From: a bacterium
Lineage (GTDB): Bacteria; Planctomycetota; Planctomycetia; Gemmatales; Gemmataceae
Assembly: GCA_017308215.1 (NCBI GenBank)
Contig: JAFKFQ010000381.1
Span: 1-32,891 of the forward strand
Direction of reading: 5' to 3'
Length of the DNA stretch: 32,891 nt
The position numbers and the translations under genes were made by a program. Positions 18,855-28,384 of this stretch are shown here, piece by piece (within the stretch, counting starts at the first letter, position 1; each line of letters begins with the position of its first letter). The notes below the pieces were generated by a model. The model saw only the letters and a list, made by a program, of their open reading frames with translations, was not told where the DNA came from and did no database searches.

Positions 18855-20493
18855 CCTCCGGGCGATCGCCGACGCGGAGCGGGCGGCGCGGCCGCCGGCC
18901 GAGATCCGCTGCTGCACCGCCGCCGGGTGCGCCTCGGCGGACGCGCCGGCCGTGCTCGCCACGCTCAAGACGGCCGTCGCGGCCGCCGGGCTCGGCGACC
19001 GGGTGCGGGCCGTCGGCGTCGGGTGCATGCGGCTCTGCTCGCAGGGGCCGCTCGTCGCCGTCGAGCCGGCCGGGGCGCTGTACCAGAAGGTCACAACGGA
19101 GTCGGCCGGGTCGGTCGTCGCCGGCCTCACCGGCGGCGCCGTGACGGCCGAGCCGCTCGACCCGCGGGCGCCGTTCTTCGCCCGGCAGTCGTCGGTGGTG
19201 CTGGAGAACAGCGGGCGGATCGAGCCGGAGCGCGTCGAGTCGTACGTCGCCGCCGACGGCTACCTCGGCCTGTACCGCGCGGTGCGGGAGATGACCCCGG
19301 CCGAGGTGGTCGCCGCGGTCACCGCGAGCGGCCTGCGCGGCCGCGGCGGGGCCGGCTACCCGACCGGGGTGAAGTGGGCGACGGTCGCCAAGAACCCGGG
19401 CGAGCGGAAGTACGTCGTCTGCAACGCCGACGAGGGCGACCCCGGGGCGTTCATGAACCGCAGCGTGCTGGAGAGCGACCCGCACAAGGTGCTCGAAGGG
19501 ATGGCGGTCGCCGGGTACGCGGTCGGCGCGGCGCAGGGCTACGTGTACTGCCGCGGCGAGTACCCGCTGGCGATCGACCGGCTGACGACGGCGATCAAGC
19601 AGGCGACGAAGCTCGGGCTCCTCGGCACGCACGTCTTCGGCACCCCGTTCGACTTCCGCATCGACGTGCGCATCGGCGCCGGCGCGTTCGTGTGCGGCGA
19701 GGAGACGGCGCTGATGGCGTCGATCATGGGCGGCCGCGGCACCCCGACCCCGCGCCCGCCGTACCCGGCCGAGAGCGGTCTGTGGGGGATGCCGACACTC
19801 CTGAACAACGTCGAGACGTTCGCCAACGTCCCGCGCATCGTCCGCGACGGCCCGGAGTGGTTCGCCGCCCTCGGCACGCCGACGAGCCCGGGGACGAAGG
19901 TGTTCTGCCTCACCGGCAAGGTGGCGAACACCGGCCTCGTGGAGGTGCCGCTCGGCACGCCGCTCCGCACGATCGTCGAGGGGATCGGCGGCGGCGCGCC
20001 GGGCGGCACGATCAAGGCCGTGCAGACCGGCGGCCCGTCCGGCGGGTGCGTCCCGGCCGAGCTGCTCGACACGCCGGTCGATTACGAGTCGCTCGGGACG
20101 ATCGGGTCGATCATGGGCTCGGGCGGGATGATCGTCATGGACCAGACGAGCGACATGGTGGACGTGGCGCGCTACTTCATGGAGTTCTGCATGGACGAAT
20201 CGTGCGGGAAGTGCGTCCCGTGCCGCGCCGGCACCGTGCAGCTCCACCGCCTCCTGTCCCGCGTCCTCGACGGCACCGCCGGGGCCGAGGAGATGGAGCG
20301 GCTGGAGGCGCTGTGCCACATGGTGAAGGACACGAGTCTGTGCGGGCTCGGCCAGACCGCCCCGAACCCGACGTTGAGCACGCTCCGCTACTTCCGCCGC
20401 GAGTACGAGGCGAAGCTCCACCCCGGCACGCGGGCGCAGCGCCTCCGGTTACCGATGGTCTCCGCGAACGGACCCGGAGGGCACGCCCCGTGA
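18841..20493 (+). CDS. hoxF: NAD-reducing hydrogenase diaphorase subunit HoxF
   Basis: 550 residues. An N-terminal thioredoxin-like [2Fe-2S] part ([20 protein letters not shown]) precedes the NuoF-like core. There [20 protein letters not shown] (about 160-180) binds [17 protein letters not shown] and [17 protein letters not shown] line the NADH site, and CGKCVPC (Cys455, 458, 461) with Cys501 in TSLCGLG bind a [4Fe-4S] cluster. It is the NAD(H)-oxidoreducing flavoprotein of the complex. The N-terminal [2Fe-2S] region is typical of HoxF proteins. The start is GTG 18841, inside the end of hoxE; the stop overlaps the hoxU GTG (GTGA). All expected cofactor ligands are present, so it looks functional. 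Confidence 0.94.
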   Translation: MDLADLRAIADAERAARPPAEIRCCTAAGCASADAPAVLATLKTAVAAAGLGDRVRAVGVGCMRLCSQGPLVAVEPAGALYQKVTTESAGSVVAGLTGGAVTAEPLDPRAPFFARQSSVVLENSGRIEPERVESYVAADGYLGLYRAVREMTPAEVVAAVTASGLRGRGGAGYPTGVKWATVAKNPGERKYVVCNADEGDPGAFMNRSVLESDPHKVLEGMAVAGYAVGAAQGYVYCRGEYPLAIDRLTTAIKQATKLGLLGTHVFGTPFDFRIDVRIGAGAFVCGEETALMASIMGGRGTPTPRPPYPAESGLWGMPTLLNNVETFANVPRIVRDGPEWFAALGTPTSPGTKVFCLTGKVANTGLVEVPLGTPLRTIVEGIGGGAPGGTIKAVQTGGPSGGCVPAELLDTPVDYESLGTIGSIMGSGGMIVMDQTSDMVDVARYFMEFCMDESCGKCVPCRAGTVQLHRLLSRVLDGTAGAEEMERLEALCHMVKDTSLCGLGQTAPNPTLSTLRYFRREYEAKLHPGTRAQRLRLPMVSANGPGGHAP

Positions 20494-21206
20494 GCGCCGT
20501 CACCCTCACCATCAACGACCGCCTCGTCACCGCCGCCGCGGGCGAGACGGTCCTCGCCGCGGCCCGCGCCGCGGGGATCGACGTCCCCACGCTCTGCTAC
20601 GTGGACGGCCTCTCGGCCCACGGCGGCTGTCGGCTCTGTCTCGTCGAGGTCGGCGCCGGCGGCCGGCTCCAGCCGGCGTGCTTCATGCCGGTCGCCGAGG
20701 GGATGGTCGTCCGCACCGACACCGACCGGCTGGCGGAGTACCGGCGGATGATCGTGGAACTCCTCTTCGCCGAGGGGAACCACGTCTGTTCGGTGTGCGT
20801 CGCCAACGGTAACTGCGAACTCCAGGACGCCGCCGCGGCGACCGGCATGGACCACGAGCGGTTCGAGTACACCTACCCGAAGCGGGCGGTGGACGCGAGC
20901 CACGACCGGTTCGGCATCGACCACAACCGCTGCGTCCTCTGCACCCGCTGCGTGCGGGCGTGCGACGAGCTGGAGGGGGCCCACACCTGGGACGTGGCGG
21001 GCCGCGGCGCGGGCGCGAAGGTCGTCACCGACCTGAACCAGCCGTGGGGCGAGTCGCCGACCTGTACGTCGTGCGGGAAGTGCTTCATGGCGTGCCCGAC
21101 CGGCGCGATCTTCCGCAAGGGGTCGACGGTCGCCGAGACGGACCACGGCCGCGACCGGCTGCAATTCCTGGTGGCCGCCCGGGAGAAGAAGCAGTGGATC
21201 GTCTGA
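20490..21206 (+). CDS. hoxU: NAD-reducing hydrogenase iron-sulfur subunit HoxU
   Basis: 238 residues, the usual size of HoxU, homologous to the N-terminal part of complex I NuoG. It has a ferredoxin-type [2Fe-2S] site ([20 protein letters not shown], then PACFM), a His-Cys3 [4Fe-4S] site ([17 protein letters not shown]) and two Cys4 [4Fe-4S] sites ([13 protein letters not shown] and [16 protein letters not shown]). It wires HoxF to the HoxY/HoxH hydrogenase. The GTG at 20490 overlaps the hoxF stop as GTGA, with GGAGGG 9 bases upstream. It overlaps hoxY by 13 bases. No ligand is missing. Confidence 0.94.
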   Translation: MSAVTLTINDRLVTAAAGETVLAAARAAGIDVPTLCYVDGLSAHGGCRLCLVEVGAGGRLQPACFMPVAEGMVVRTDTDRLAEYRRMIVELLFAEGNHVCSVCVANGNCELQDAAAATGMDHERFEYTYPKRAVDASHDRFGIDHNRCVLCTRCVRACDELEGAHTWDVAGRGAGAKVVTDLNQPWGESPTCTSCGKCFMACPTGAIFRKGSTVAETDHGRDRLQFLVAAREKKQWIV

Positions 21207-21745
21207 AACTCGCCACCGTGTGGCTCGGCGGCTGCTCCGGCTGCCACATGTCGTTCCTCGACCTCGACGAGTGGCTGATCGACCTCGCCGCCGTCGCCGA
21301 CGTCGTCTTCACGCCCGTGATGGACGTGAAGGAGTACCCCGCGGGCGTGGACGCGGTGCTGGTCGAGGGGGCGGTGGCGAACGAGGACAACCTGGAGATG
21401 ATCCTGAAGGTCCGGGAGCGGTCGAAGGTGCTGATCGCGTTCGGCGACTGCGCCGTGACCGGGAACGTGACCGCGCTGCGCAACCCGCTCGGGTCGGCGC
21501 TGCCGGTGCTGGAGCGCGGCTACCTCGAACTCGCCGACGACACGCCGCAGATCCCGAACGAGCCGGGGATCATCCCGCGCCTCCTCGACCGGGTGGTGCC
21601 GCTCCACAAGGTCGTGGACGTGGATGTGTACATGCCCGGCTGCCCGCCGCCGGCCGACCGCATCCGCCGGGTGCTGGAACAGGTACTCGCCGGCCAGCCG
21701 CCGCACCTGGAGGGGGCCGACCTGAAATTCGGGTCCGGCCGGTAA
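21194..21745 (+). CDS. hoxY: NAD-reducing hydrogenase small subunit HoxY
   Basis: 183 residues, typical of the short HoxY small subunit that carries only the proximal [4Fe-4S] cluster. Ligands are in [24 protein letters not shown] and [11 protein letters not shown]. It passes electrons between the HoxH active site and HoxU. No Tat signal is present, which fits a cytoplasmic enzyme. GTG 21194 with GGAG a few bases before it gives the natural N-terminus ([13 protein letters not shown]) and a 13-base overlap with hoxU; the next ATG at 21248 is inside the cluster motif and too late. Unlike other Hox operons, the next gene is not hoxH but a CoA-transferase gene 18 bases on. Confidence 0.93.
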   Translation: MDRLKLATVWLGGCSGCHMSFLDLDEWLIDLAAVADVVFTPVMDVKEYPAGVDAVLVEGAVANEDNLEMILKVRERSKVLIAFGDCAVTGNVTALRNPLGSALPVLERGYLELADDTPQIPNEPGIIPRLLDRVVPLHKVVDVDVYMPGCPPPADRIRRVLEQVLAGQPPHLEGADLKFGSGR

Positions 21746-21763
21746 CGGAGGGCGAGACGACCG

Positions 21764-23056
21764 ATGACTACGACCTGGCAGTCCCGCGCCGTCAGCCCCG
21801 CCGAGGCGGTGGCGCGCGTCCGCAGCGGGATGACCGTCTTCCTCCACGGCGCCGCCGCCACCCCGACGCCGCTGGTCGAGGCGCTGGCGGCGCGGACCGA
21901 CCTCGAAGGCGTGCGGATCGTTCACCTCCACACGAACGGCCCGGCGCCGTTCGCCGACCCCGGCCGCGAGCGTTCGTTCCGCTCGGTGTCGCTGTTCACC
22001 GGCGGCCCGCTCCGCCAGGCGGTCGCCGAGGGGCGGGCCGACTTCGTGCCGGTCTTCCTGTCCGACATCCCGCACCTGTTCGCCTCCGGGGCCATCCGGC
22101 TCGACGCCGCGCTGCTGCAACTCTCCCCGCCCGACCGCCACGGGCTCTGCACGCTCGGCACGTCGGTCGACGCCGCCCGCGCCGCGGCCGACACCGCCGG
22201 GCTGGTGATCGCCGAGGTGAACGATCAGCTCCCGCGGACGCACGGGCACACCGCCGTCCCGCTGGCGCGGGTGGACGCCTTCGCCCACACCGACCGTCCG
22301 CTCCACGGCCACGCCCCGGAGCCGGAGACCGAGACCGACGCGCGGATCGGCGAGCTGGTCGCCGGCCTCGTCCCGGACCGTGCCTGCCTCCAGATGGGGA
22401 TCGGCGGCATCCCGGACGCGGTGCTCGCACGGCTGGGGACCAAGCGCGACCTCGGCGTCCACACCGAGATGTTCTCCGACCGGCTCGTGGACCTCGTCGC
22501 CACCGGCGCCGTCACCGGGAAGTACAAGGCGGTCCACCCCGGGCGCATCGTGACCAGCTTCGTGAACGGGTCGCGGCGGCTGTTCGACTTCGTGGACGAC
22601 AACCCGCTGGTCGAGTTCCACCCGTGCGACCGGACCAACGACACGGCGCTGATCCGCAAGAACGACAACGCGGTGGCGATCAACTCGGCCATTCAGATCG
22701 ACCTGACCGGGCAGGTGTGCGCCGACTCGATCGGGCATCGCATCTACAGCGGGATCGGCGGGCAGATGGACTTCGTGCGCGGCGCCGCGCTGTCGCGCGG
22801 CGGCAAGGCGATCATCGCCCTCCCGAGTACGGCGAAGGGCGGGGCGGTGTCGCGGATCGTGCCGGAACTCGCCCCGGGGGCAGGGGTGGTGACGACGCGC
22901 GGGCACGTCCACTGGGTCGTCACCGAGTTCGGCGCGGTGGACCTGCACGGGCGGACGCTGCGGGAGCGCGGCGAACGGCTCGTGTCGGTCGCCCACCCGG
23001 ACTTCCGCGCCGAGCTGCGCCAGCGGCTCCGCGACCTGCGGCACTACGTGGTCTGA
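21764..23056 (+). CDS. CoA-transferase / acetyl-CoA hydrolase family protein inside the hox operon
   Basis: 430 residues of the family that includes 4-hydroxybutyrate CoA-transferase (AbfT), succinyl-CoA:acetate CoA-transferase (Cat1) and acetyl-CoA hydrolase. Both alpha/beta halves are present: [20 protein letters not shown] and [11 protein letters not shown], then [50 protein letters not shown] and [18 protein letters not shown]. Glu235 in HTEMFSD is the expected catalytic glutamate that forms a glutamyl-CoA thioester. It would swap CoA between short-chain acids, probably in fermentative acetate or succinate metabolism; the substrate cannot be read from sequence. It uses ATG and is spaced 18 bases from hoxY and 17 from hoxH, whereas other operon junctions overlap or abut, which suggests it was inserted. 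No frame damage is seen. Confidence 0.85.
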   Translation: MTTTWQSRAVSPAEAVARVRSGMTVFLHGAAATPTPLVEALAARTDLEGVRIVHLHTNGPAPFADPGRERSFRSVSLFTGGPLRQAVAEGRADFVPVFLSDIPHLFASGAIRLDAALLQLSPPDRHGLCTLGTSVDAARAAADTAGLVIAEVNDQLPRTHGHTAVPLARVDAFAHTDRPLHGHAPEPETETDARIGELVAGLVPDRACLQMGIGGIPDAVLARLGTKRDLGVHTEMFSDRLVDLVATGAVTGKYKAVHPGRIVTSFVNGSRRLFDFVDDNPLVEFHPCDRTNDTALIRKNDNAVAINSAIQIDLTGQVCADSIGHRIYSGIGGQMDFVRGAALSRGGKAIIALPSTAKGGAVSRIVPELAPGAGVVTTRGHVHWVVTEFGAVDLHGRTLRERGERLVSVAHPDFRAELRQRLRDLRHYVV

Positions 23057-23073
23057 CCGGGGGAGGGGTGATC

Positions 23074-24492
23074 GTGGCCGACCGCATCGTGATCGACCCG
23101 GTGACGCGGATCGAGGGGCACGCCAAGATCACCGTGCAACTCGACGCCGACGGCCGCCCGACGGAGGCGCGATTCCACGTCACCGAGTTCCGCGGGTTCG
23201 AGAAGATGTACGAGGGGCGGCCGTTCTGGGAGATGCCGGCGATTACCGCCCGCGTGTGCGGCATCTGCCCGGTCAGTCACCTCACCGCGAGCGCGAAAGC
23301 CGGCGACCAGATCCTCGCGGTGCGCGTCCCGCCGGCGGCGGTGAAACTGCGGCGCCTCGCCACCTGGGCACAGGTGCTCCAGTCGCACGCCCTCAGCTTC
23401 TTCCACCTCAGCTCGCCCGACCTGCTCCTCGGGATGGACAGCGACCCGGCGCGGCGGAACATCTTCGGGCTGATCGCCGAGAACCCGGACCTCGCCCGCG
23501 CCGGCATCCGGCTGCGGCAGTTCGGCCAGCGCATCATCGCGGCGCTCGGCGGGCAGAAGATCCACCCGGCGTGGGTCGTCCCCGGCGGCGTCCGCCACGC
23601 GCTACCGGTCGAGGAGCGCGAGTGGGTCCGCGAGCGTCTGCCGGAGGCGAAGCAGACAACGCTGACCGCCATCGGGCTGTTCAAGGGGCTGATGGAGAAG
23701 TTCCGGGCGGAGACCGAGGTGTTCGGGAAGTTCCCGACGATGCACCTCGGCCTCGTCGCCGCCGACGGCAGCTGGGAGACCTACGACGGGGCCATGCGCT
23801 TCTGTGACGCCGACGGGACGACGGTCGCGGAGGTGGCCCCGGCGCGCTACCAGGAGTTCATCGCCGAGAAGGCCGAGTCGTGGTCGTTCGTCAAGAGCAC
23901 GTACTTCAAGCCGCGCGGCCCGGCCGGCGTGTACCGCGTCGGCCCGCTCGCCCGGCTGAACGTGTGCGACCGCATGGGCACGCCGCTCGCCGACCGCGAG
24001 TTCATCGAGTTCCGCGGCCTAGGCCGCGAGGCGACGAACGCCTCGTTCCTCTTCCACTACGCCCGGCTGATCGAGATTCTGTGTAGCGTCGAGAAGATCG
24101 AACAGCACCTCGACGACCCGGACCTGCAATCGGCGCACGTCCGGGCAGAGGCGGGGGTGAACAGCCCCGAGGGCGTGGGCTGCTGCGAGGCGCCGCGCGG
24201 CATCCTGTTCCACCACTACAAGGTGACCGACGACGGGCTGATCCGCAGCGCCAACCTCCTCATCGCCACGGCCCAGAACAACCTGGCGATGAACCGCACG
24301 GTGACGCAGATCGCCAAGCACTACATCACCGGCCGCGACGTGCCCGAGGGAATCCTCAACCGCCTCGAAGCCGGCATCCGCGCCTTCGACCCGTGCCTCA
24401 GTTGCTCGACGCACGCCGCCGGACAGATGCCGCTGCACGTCGAGCTGGTCGGACCGGACGGGGAAGTCGTCTCCAGCTTGCGGCGGGGCTGA
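23074..24492 (+). CDS. hoxH: NAD-reducing [NiFe]-hydrogenase large subunit HoxH
   Basis: 472 residues. The Ni-Fe site ligands are [10 protein letters not shown] (60-69; Cys62 and Cys65) and DPCLSCSTH (439-447; Cys441 and Cys444). The conserved N-terminal [20 protein letters not shown] and [17 protein letters not shown] are present. A 25-residue tail after His447 ([13 protein letters not shown]...) is the peptide that an endopeptidase removes once nickel is inserted, so the enzyme is made as a normal precursor. The sequence and the HoxEFUY partners place it with group 3d NAD-linked cytoplasmic hydrogenases, which interconvert H2 and NADH. GTG 23074 is chosen because GGAGG lies 7 bases upstream; a GTG at 23068 is possible. 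The next gene starts one base after its stop codon. Confidence 0.94.
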   Translation: MADRIVIDPVTRIEGHAKITVQLDADGRPTEARFHVTEFRGFEKMYEGRPFWEMPAITARVCGICPVSHLTASAKAGDQILAVRVPPAAVKLRRLATWAQVLQSHALSFFHLSSPDLLLGMDSDPARRNIFGLIAENPDLARAGIRLRQFGQRIIAALGGQKIHPAWVVPGGVRHALPVEEREWVRERLPEAKQTTLTAIGLFKGLMEKFRAETEVFGKFPTMHLGLVAADGSWETYDGAMRFCDADGTTVAEVAPARYQEFIAEKAESWSFVKSTYFKPRGPAGVYRVGPLARLNVCDRMGTPLADREFIEFRGLGREATNASFLFHYARLIEILCSVEKIEQHLDDPDLQSAHVRAEAGVNSPEGVGCCEAPRGILFHHYKVTDDGLIRSANLLIATAQNNLAMNRTVTQIAKHYITGRDVPEGILNRLEAGIRAFDPCLSCSTHAAGQMPLHVELVGPDGEVVSSLRRG

Positions 24493-24493
24493 C

Positions 24494-24937
24494 GTGGGCG
24501 ACGTCCTCGTGATCGGCTACGGGAACACGCTCCGCGGCGACGACGGCATCGGCCCGGCCGTCGCGGAGGCGGTCGCCGCCCGGGGGCTGCCCGGGGTGCG
24601 CGTGCGGGTCGTTCAGCAGTTGACGCCGGAACTCGCCGCCGAGCTCGCCGAGGTGCGGCGGGTCGTGTTCGCCGACGCCGCGGTCGGCGGCGGGGCGGTG
24701 CGAGCGGTGCGGCTCGACGCGACCGGTGCCGGCGGGGTGATGACGCACACCGCCGACCCGCGGGGGCTGCTGGCGCTGACCCGGGCGGTCTACGGCCGGG
24801 AGCCGGAGGCGTGGCTGGTGACCGCGGCCGGGGCTGACTTCGGCTTCCGCGACGGCTTGTCGCCGACCGGCCGCGCGAACGCCGGCGCGGCAGCGGAACG
24901 CATCGGGCAGATCATCGGGGAGGCGACGGGTGCATGA
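24494..24937 (+). CDS. hoxW: Hydrogenase maturation endopeptidase HoxW
   Basis: 147 residues of the HyaD/HoxW peptidase family. It has VLVIGYGNTLRGDDGIGPAV (residues 4-23), with the nickel-sensing Asp/Glu position in RGDDGIG, the middle acidic residue in VVFADAAVGG, and the His-bearing MTHTADPRGLL stretch. It cuts the C-terminal tail of HoxH behind the His of DPCxxCxxH after nickel insertion, closing the active site. The GTG start follows the hoxH stop by one base and the end overlaps hypA by 8 bases. Position directly after hoxH makes HoxH the obvious substrate. Its family usually has about 150-170 residues, so it is full length. Confidence 0.9.
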   Translation: MGDVLVIGYGNTLRGDDGIGPAVAEAVAARGLPGVRVRVVQQLTPELAAELAEVRRVVFADAAVGGGAVRAVRLDATGAGGVMTHTADPRGLLALTRAVYGREPEAWLVTAAGADFGFRDGLSPTGRANAGAAAERIGQIIGEATGA

Positions 24938-25271
24938 AGCCGGGCTCGCGACGACAGCGCTGGAGATCGCCGCCGACCACGCGCGGCGGCGCGGCGCGGC
25001 GCGCGTCCACCGGCTCACGCTCCGCGTCGGCGACCTGTCGGGCGTCGCTCCCGAGGCGCTGCGGTTCGCCCTCGACGCGCTCAGCCCGGGCACGCCGGCG
25101 GCCGGCGCCGCCTTCGACATCGAGGTCGTGTCGGTCGAGTGTCACTGCCCCGCGTGCGACCGCCCGTTCCGCCCCGCGGACGTGATCTACGCATGCCCGG
25201 CGTGCGGCCGGATCAGCTCCGACGTGCGGCAGGGGCATGAGCTCGAACTGGTCTCGCTGGAGGTGTCGTGA
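24930..25271 (+). CDS. hypA: Hydrogenase nickel-insertion protein HypA
   Basis: 113 residues, the normal size. It begins MHE, whose His2 binds nickel, and has VHRLTLRVGDLSGVAPEAL and LRFALDALSPGTPAAGAAF. A zinc site of the C-x2-C type lies in CHCPACDRPF and YACPACGRISS. With HypB it delivers nickel to the HoxH precursor. The start is GTG, inside the end of hoxW (8-base overlap); the stop is followed after one base by the hypB GTG. In many genomes hypA and hypB sit with the other hyp genes; here they ride in the structural operon while hypCDEF lie on the facing strand. Confidence 0.92.
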   Translation: MHEAGLATTALEIAADHARRRGAARVHRLTLRVGDLSGVAPEALRFALDALSPGTPAAGAAFDIEVVSVECHCPACDRPFRPADVIYACPACGRISSDVRQGHELELVSLEVS

Positions 25272-25272
25272 C

Positions 25273-25947
25273 GTGACCGAACCCGCCCCGACGACGGTGC
25301 CGGTGGGCGAGAGCCTGAAGGCCCGCAACGACCGCCAGGCGCGGGCCAACCGCGACGCCTTCCGGGCGCGCGGGTTGGTCGTCCTGAACCTCCTGTCGTC
25401 GCCCGGGTCGGGGAAGACGGCACTGCTCGAACGGACGCTGAGCGAGTACGGCCGGCGGCGCCGCGTCGGCGTAGTGGTCGGCGACCTCCAGACCGACAAC
25501 GACGCCCGCCGCCTCGCCGGCCGCGGCGGGCCGGTCGTGCCGGTCACGACCGGGACCGTGTGCCACCTGAAGGCGGACATGGTGGCGCGGGCGGTCGCCG
25601 GCCTCGACCTCGCCGCGCTCGACGTGCTGGTGATCGAGAACGTGGGGAACCTCGTCTGCCCGGCGTCGTTCGACCTGGGCGAAGACACGCGAGTGGTCCT
25701 CCTCTCGACGACCGAGGGCGAGGACAAGCCGCTGAAGTACCCGCGGGCGTTCAAGACCGCGCACGCCGTTGTGCTGACCAAGACCGACCTCGCCGGCCCC
25801 GCCGGGTTCGACCGGGCCGCCGCGCTGGCGAACGTCCGCGCCGTGAACCCGGACGCGACCGTGCTCGAACTCTCCGCGCGCACCGGCGAGGGACTGGGGG
25901 AGTGGTACGCCTACTTGGACGGGCTCGTCGCGCGCCGCGCCGGCTAG
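25273..25947 (+). CDS. hypB: Hydrogenase nickel-insertion GTPase HypB
   Basis: 224 residues of the SIMIBI GTPase HypB. P-loop SSPGSGKT at 42-49, GDLQTDNDARRLAGRGGPVV, the metal and switch region ENVGNLVCPASFDLGED, and guanine-binding LTKTDLAG. It hydrolyses GTP to drive nickel transfer with HypA. It lacks the His-rich N-terminal stretch and the N-terminal CxxCGC motif seen in some HypB proteins, so nickel storage is unlikely and only the dimer-interface metal site remains. GTG 25273 follows the hypA stop by one base; the frame is open further upstream but that is inside hypA. It is the last gene of the plus-strand operon, and its stop codon lies in the outer stem of the repeat that follows. 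Confidence 0.92.
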   Translation: MTEPAPTTVPVGESLKARNDRQARANRDAFRARGLVVLNLLSSPGSGKTALLERTLSEYGRRRRVGVVVGDLQTDNDARRLAGRGGPVVPVTTGTVCHLKADMVARAVAGLDLAALDVLVIENVGNLVCPASFDLGEDTRVVLLSTTEGEDKPLKYPRAFKTAHAVVLTKTDLAGPAGFDRAAALANVRAVNPDATVLELSARTGEGLGEWYAYLDGLVARRAG

Positions 25948-26070
25948 AGCGGCTATCAAGACGGTGCGGCGGGTGAACTCGTGGTGGGGCCGGCGTCCCG
26001 CCGGCCGTCGGGCAGCCGAGACGGCTGCCCCACCAGCCCCATCGCTACACCCACCCGAAGGCCGCTCTAG
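25944..26070. repeat. Three-hairpin palindromic repeat, copy 2, between the two hydrogenase arms
   Basis: The outer stem CTAGAGCGGC (25944-25953) is an exact inverted copy of 26061-26070. TGGTGGGGC (25982-25990) pairs with GCCCCACCA (26027-26035). Two smaller stems lie inside: GGCCGGC/GCCGGCC (25988-25994 and 26000-26006) and GGCAGCCG/CGGCTGCC (26011-26018 and 26022-26029); the first competes with the middle stem at its base. The core matches the repeat at 11777-11848. The outer stem contains the stop codons of both hypB and hypE, so the element exactly fills the convergent junction and may terminate both operons. No T-tract. Confidence 0.75.
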
Positions 26071-27034
26071 CAGATGCGCGGCAACTGCTCGCCGCTCGGC
26101 ATGTCGATCACGCGGCGCGTGCCGACGGTGCTGGTCATCGTCACCAGCCCGTCCGCCCCGTCTTCGACCGTGCCGATCCGACACGCCCCCGCCGACACCG
26201 GGTGCGCCCACAGGAGCGCCAGCGCCCGGTCGGCGTCGGCCGCACCAGGGGATCGACCGGGATCGCCCGCTCCTCGACGTGGATCCGCACCCCGGCCGAC
26301 TCGGCGATCTCGACCAGCACCGCCGCCAGCCCGCCGCGCGTCGGGTCGCGGAGGCAGCGGACCCCCACGCCGGCGCGGATCAGCGCGAGCACCGGTTCGG
26401 CCACCGCCGCGCAGTCGCTGGCGATCGGCGTCTCGAACGCCAGCCCCTCACGCACCGCCAGCACCGCCATCCCGTGCCGGCCCACGTCACCACTCAGGAG
26501 CACCGCGTCACCGGGCCGCACGGCCGTCGGGCCGATCTCCAGGTCGTGCTCGAGCACGCCGACACCGGACGTGGCGAGGTAAAGGCCGTCGCCCGTGCCG
26601 CGGTCTACCACCTTCGTGTCCCCGGTGACGACGGTTACGCCGGCGGCGTCCGCCGCCCGCCGCATCGACGCGGCCACGCGCCGGAGCGTCTCGACCGGCA
26701 ACCCCTCCTCGATCACGAAACTCGCGCTCAGGTACAGCGGGCGGGCGCCGCACATGGCCAGGTCGTTCACCGTCCCGTTCACCGCCAGCGTGCCGATGTC
26801 GCCGCCGGGGAAGACCAGCGGGCGCACGACCGAGGCGTCGGTGGTGAAGGCGAGGCGGTGCGGCGCGGCCGGGAGGACGGCGCCGTCGTGCTGGGCGTCG
26901 AGGGGCGGGTTACGGAACGCCGGGCGGAACACGTCGTCGATGAGCCGGCGCATCAGCCGACCGCCGCCGCCGTGCGCGAGGAGGACGAGCGGGTGGTCCG
27001 CCGGCGGGACGGGGCAGACGACGGACGGGTTCAC
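26067..27034 (-). pseudogene. hypE: hypE, carbamoyl-dehydratase gene with 3' deletion and frameshift
   Basis: HypE turns the carbamoyl group received from HypF into the cyanide ligand. The first 259 residues are normal: [60 protein letters not shown] and [15 protein letters not shown]. After EERAIPV the frame runs out at 26141 as an Arg-rich tail. The true C-terminus continues in another frame from about 26240: [33 protein letters not shown], whose last Cys carries the thiocarboxamide in HypE. The segment between, usually with a DPLY-ANEG-type motif, is missing by roughly 25 codons, and the coding length is not a multiple of three. GTG 27034 overlaps the hypD stop (GTGA). Either a real lesion, an assembly error, or replaced by another copy. 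Confidence 0.8.
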
Positions 27035-28134
27035 GACACCCCCGCGGGTTGCGGGCGGCGGTAGCGGTGGTACGCCGCGCACGCGCCCTCGGACGACACC
27101 ATCGGCGCGCCGAGCGGGTGCTCCGGCGTGCAGCGCGTGCCGAACGCCGGGCACTCGGTCGGCTTCCGCGATCCCTGGAGCACCAAGCCAGCGATGCACT
27201 CGGCGGGCTCGTCGGCCGTCACGGTCGCCAGCGGGAAGCGGCGCTCGGCGTCGAACGCGGCGTACCCATCGGCGAGCGCGAGCCCACTGCGCGGGATCGT
27301 GCCGATCCCGCGCCAGCGCCGGTCCACAACGCGGAAGACCTCGCCCACCACCGCCCGGGCGTGTGGGTTCCCCGTGCGGGCGACCACGCGGGCGTACTCG
27401 TTCTCGACCGCGGCGCGCCCCGCCTCCAGTTGCCGGACGCACGCGAGCATGCCGCGGCGGATGTCCACCGGCTCGAACCCCGTCACCACGACCGGCACGC
27501 CGTGCCGCGCCGCCAGCGGCTCGTACTCCTCGTAGCCGGTCACCGCGCAGACGTGCCCGGCGGCGAGGAACCCCTGCACGCGGTTCGCCGGGGCCGCCAG
27601 CACCGCCTCGATCGCCGGCGGGACGAGGACGTGCGCGACGAGGAGCGCGAAATTCCCCAGCCCGCGGCGCCGGGCCTGTACCACCGCGGCGGCGGTCGTC
27701 GGGGCGGTGGTCTCGAACCCGACGGCGAAGAACGCGACCTGCCGGTCCGGGTGCCGCTCGGCGAGGCGCACGGCGTCGAGCGGGGAGTAGACGACGCGCA
27801 CGTCGCCGCCCGCCGCCCGCACCGCGAGCAGGTTCCCGCGCGTCCCCGGCACCCGGAGCATGTCGCCGAACGAGCAGAGGGTCACGCCCGGGGTCGCGGC
27901 GAGCGCGACGGCGCGGTCGATGAGCTCGACCGGGGTGACGCACACCGGGCAGCCGGGGCCGTGGACGAGCGTAACGCGGGCGGGAAGGAGTTCGTCCAGG
28001 CCGAACCGCACGATCGCGTGCGTCTGCCCGCCGCACACCTCCATCACCGTCCACGGCCGGGTGGCGGCGCGGTCGATCTCGCGCGCCAGGGCGGCGACAC
28101 CGACGGCGTCGCGGTACTCGTCAACGTACCTCAT
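27031..28134 (-). CDS. hypD: Hydrogenase maturation protein HypD
   Basis: 367 residues, full length. Conserved blocks are [75 protein letters not shown] and the C-terminal cysteine set [41 protein letters not shown], which holds a [4Fe-4S] cluster. With HypC it is the scaffold on which the Fe(CN)2CO unit is assembled. ATG 28134 lies inside the end of hypC (14-base overlap), and the stop overlaps the hypE GTG. No residue known to be needed looks absent. Confidence 0.94.
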   Translation of the reverse strand: MRYVDEYRDAVGVAALAREIDRAATRPWTVMEVCGGQTHAIVRFGLDELLPARVTLVHGPGCPVCVTPVELIDRAVALAATPGVTLCSFGDMLRVPGTRGNLLAVRAAGGDVRVVYSPLDAVRLAERHPDRQVAFFAVGFETTAPTTAAAVVQARRRGLGNFALLVAHVLVPPAIEAVLAAPANRVQGFLAAGHVCAVTGYEEYEPLAARHGVPVVVTGFEPVDIRRGMLACVRQLEAGRAAVENEYARVVARTGNPHARAVVGEVFRVVDRRWRGIGTIPRSGLALADGYAAFDAERRFPLATVTADEPAECIAGLVLQGSRKPTECPAFGTRCTPEHPLGAPMVSSEGACAAYHRYRRPQPAGVS

Positions 28135-28384
28135 CGGCCCCGCCTTCCGGTGCGGCCGGCTCGCCGAGCGCCGCGAGCTCCGCCAGCACCTTCGCCGCCT
28201 CGGCCTCGTCCAGGCGGGTGAGCGCAAACCCGGCGTGGACGACAACGTAGTCGCCGACCGCCGCCTCGGGGACGAACGCCAGGCTGACCTCGCGCACGAC
28301 GCCGCCGAAGTTGACGCGCGCGGTGCGGTCGAGCACGTCGGCGCCGGCGCAGCTCAGCACTTTTCCGGGGACGGCGAGGCACAT
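28121..28384 (-). CDS. hypC: Hydrogenase maturation chaperone HypC
   Basis: 87 residues. It starts [11 protein letters not shown], whose Cys2 contacts the iron and the HoxH precursor, continues with [20 protein letters not shown], and has [20 protein letters not shown], with the conserved His of VHAGFA. It shuttles the Fe(CN)2CO unit between HypD and the hydrogenase large subunit. A GGGGGGAG ribosome site lies about 9 bases before the ATG, inside the end of hypF; the two genes overlap by 31 bases. The C-terminal tail is slightly longer than in many HypC proteins ([14 protein letters not shown]). Confidence 0.93.
   Translation of the reverse strand: MCLAVPGKVLSCAGADVLDRTARVNFGGVVREVSLAFVPEAAVGDYVVVHAGFALTRLDEAEAAKVLAELAALGEPAAPEGGADEVR

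Noticed and set aside
18339..21206. hoxE/F/U as a fragment of respiratory complex I (nuoE/F/G).
   Set aside because: The genes are coupled to hoxY and to hoxH with its CGxC and DPCxxC nickel ligands, and no other nuo genes are present.
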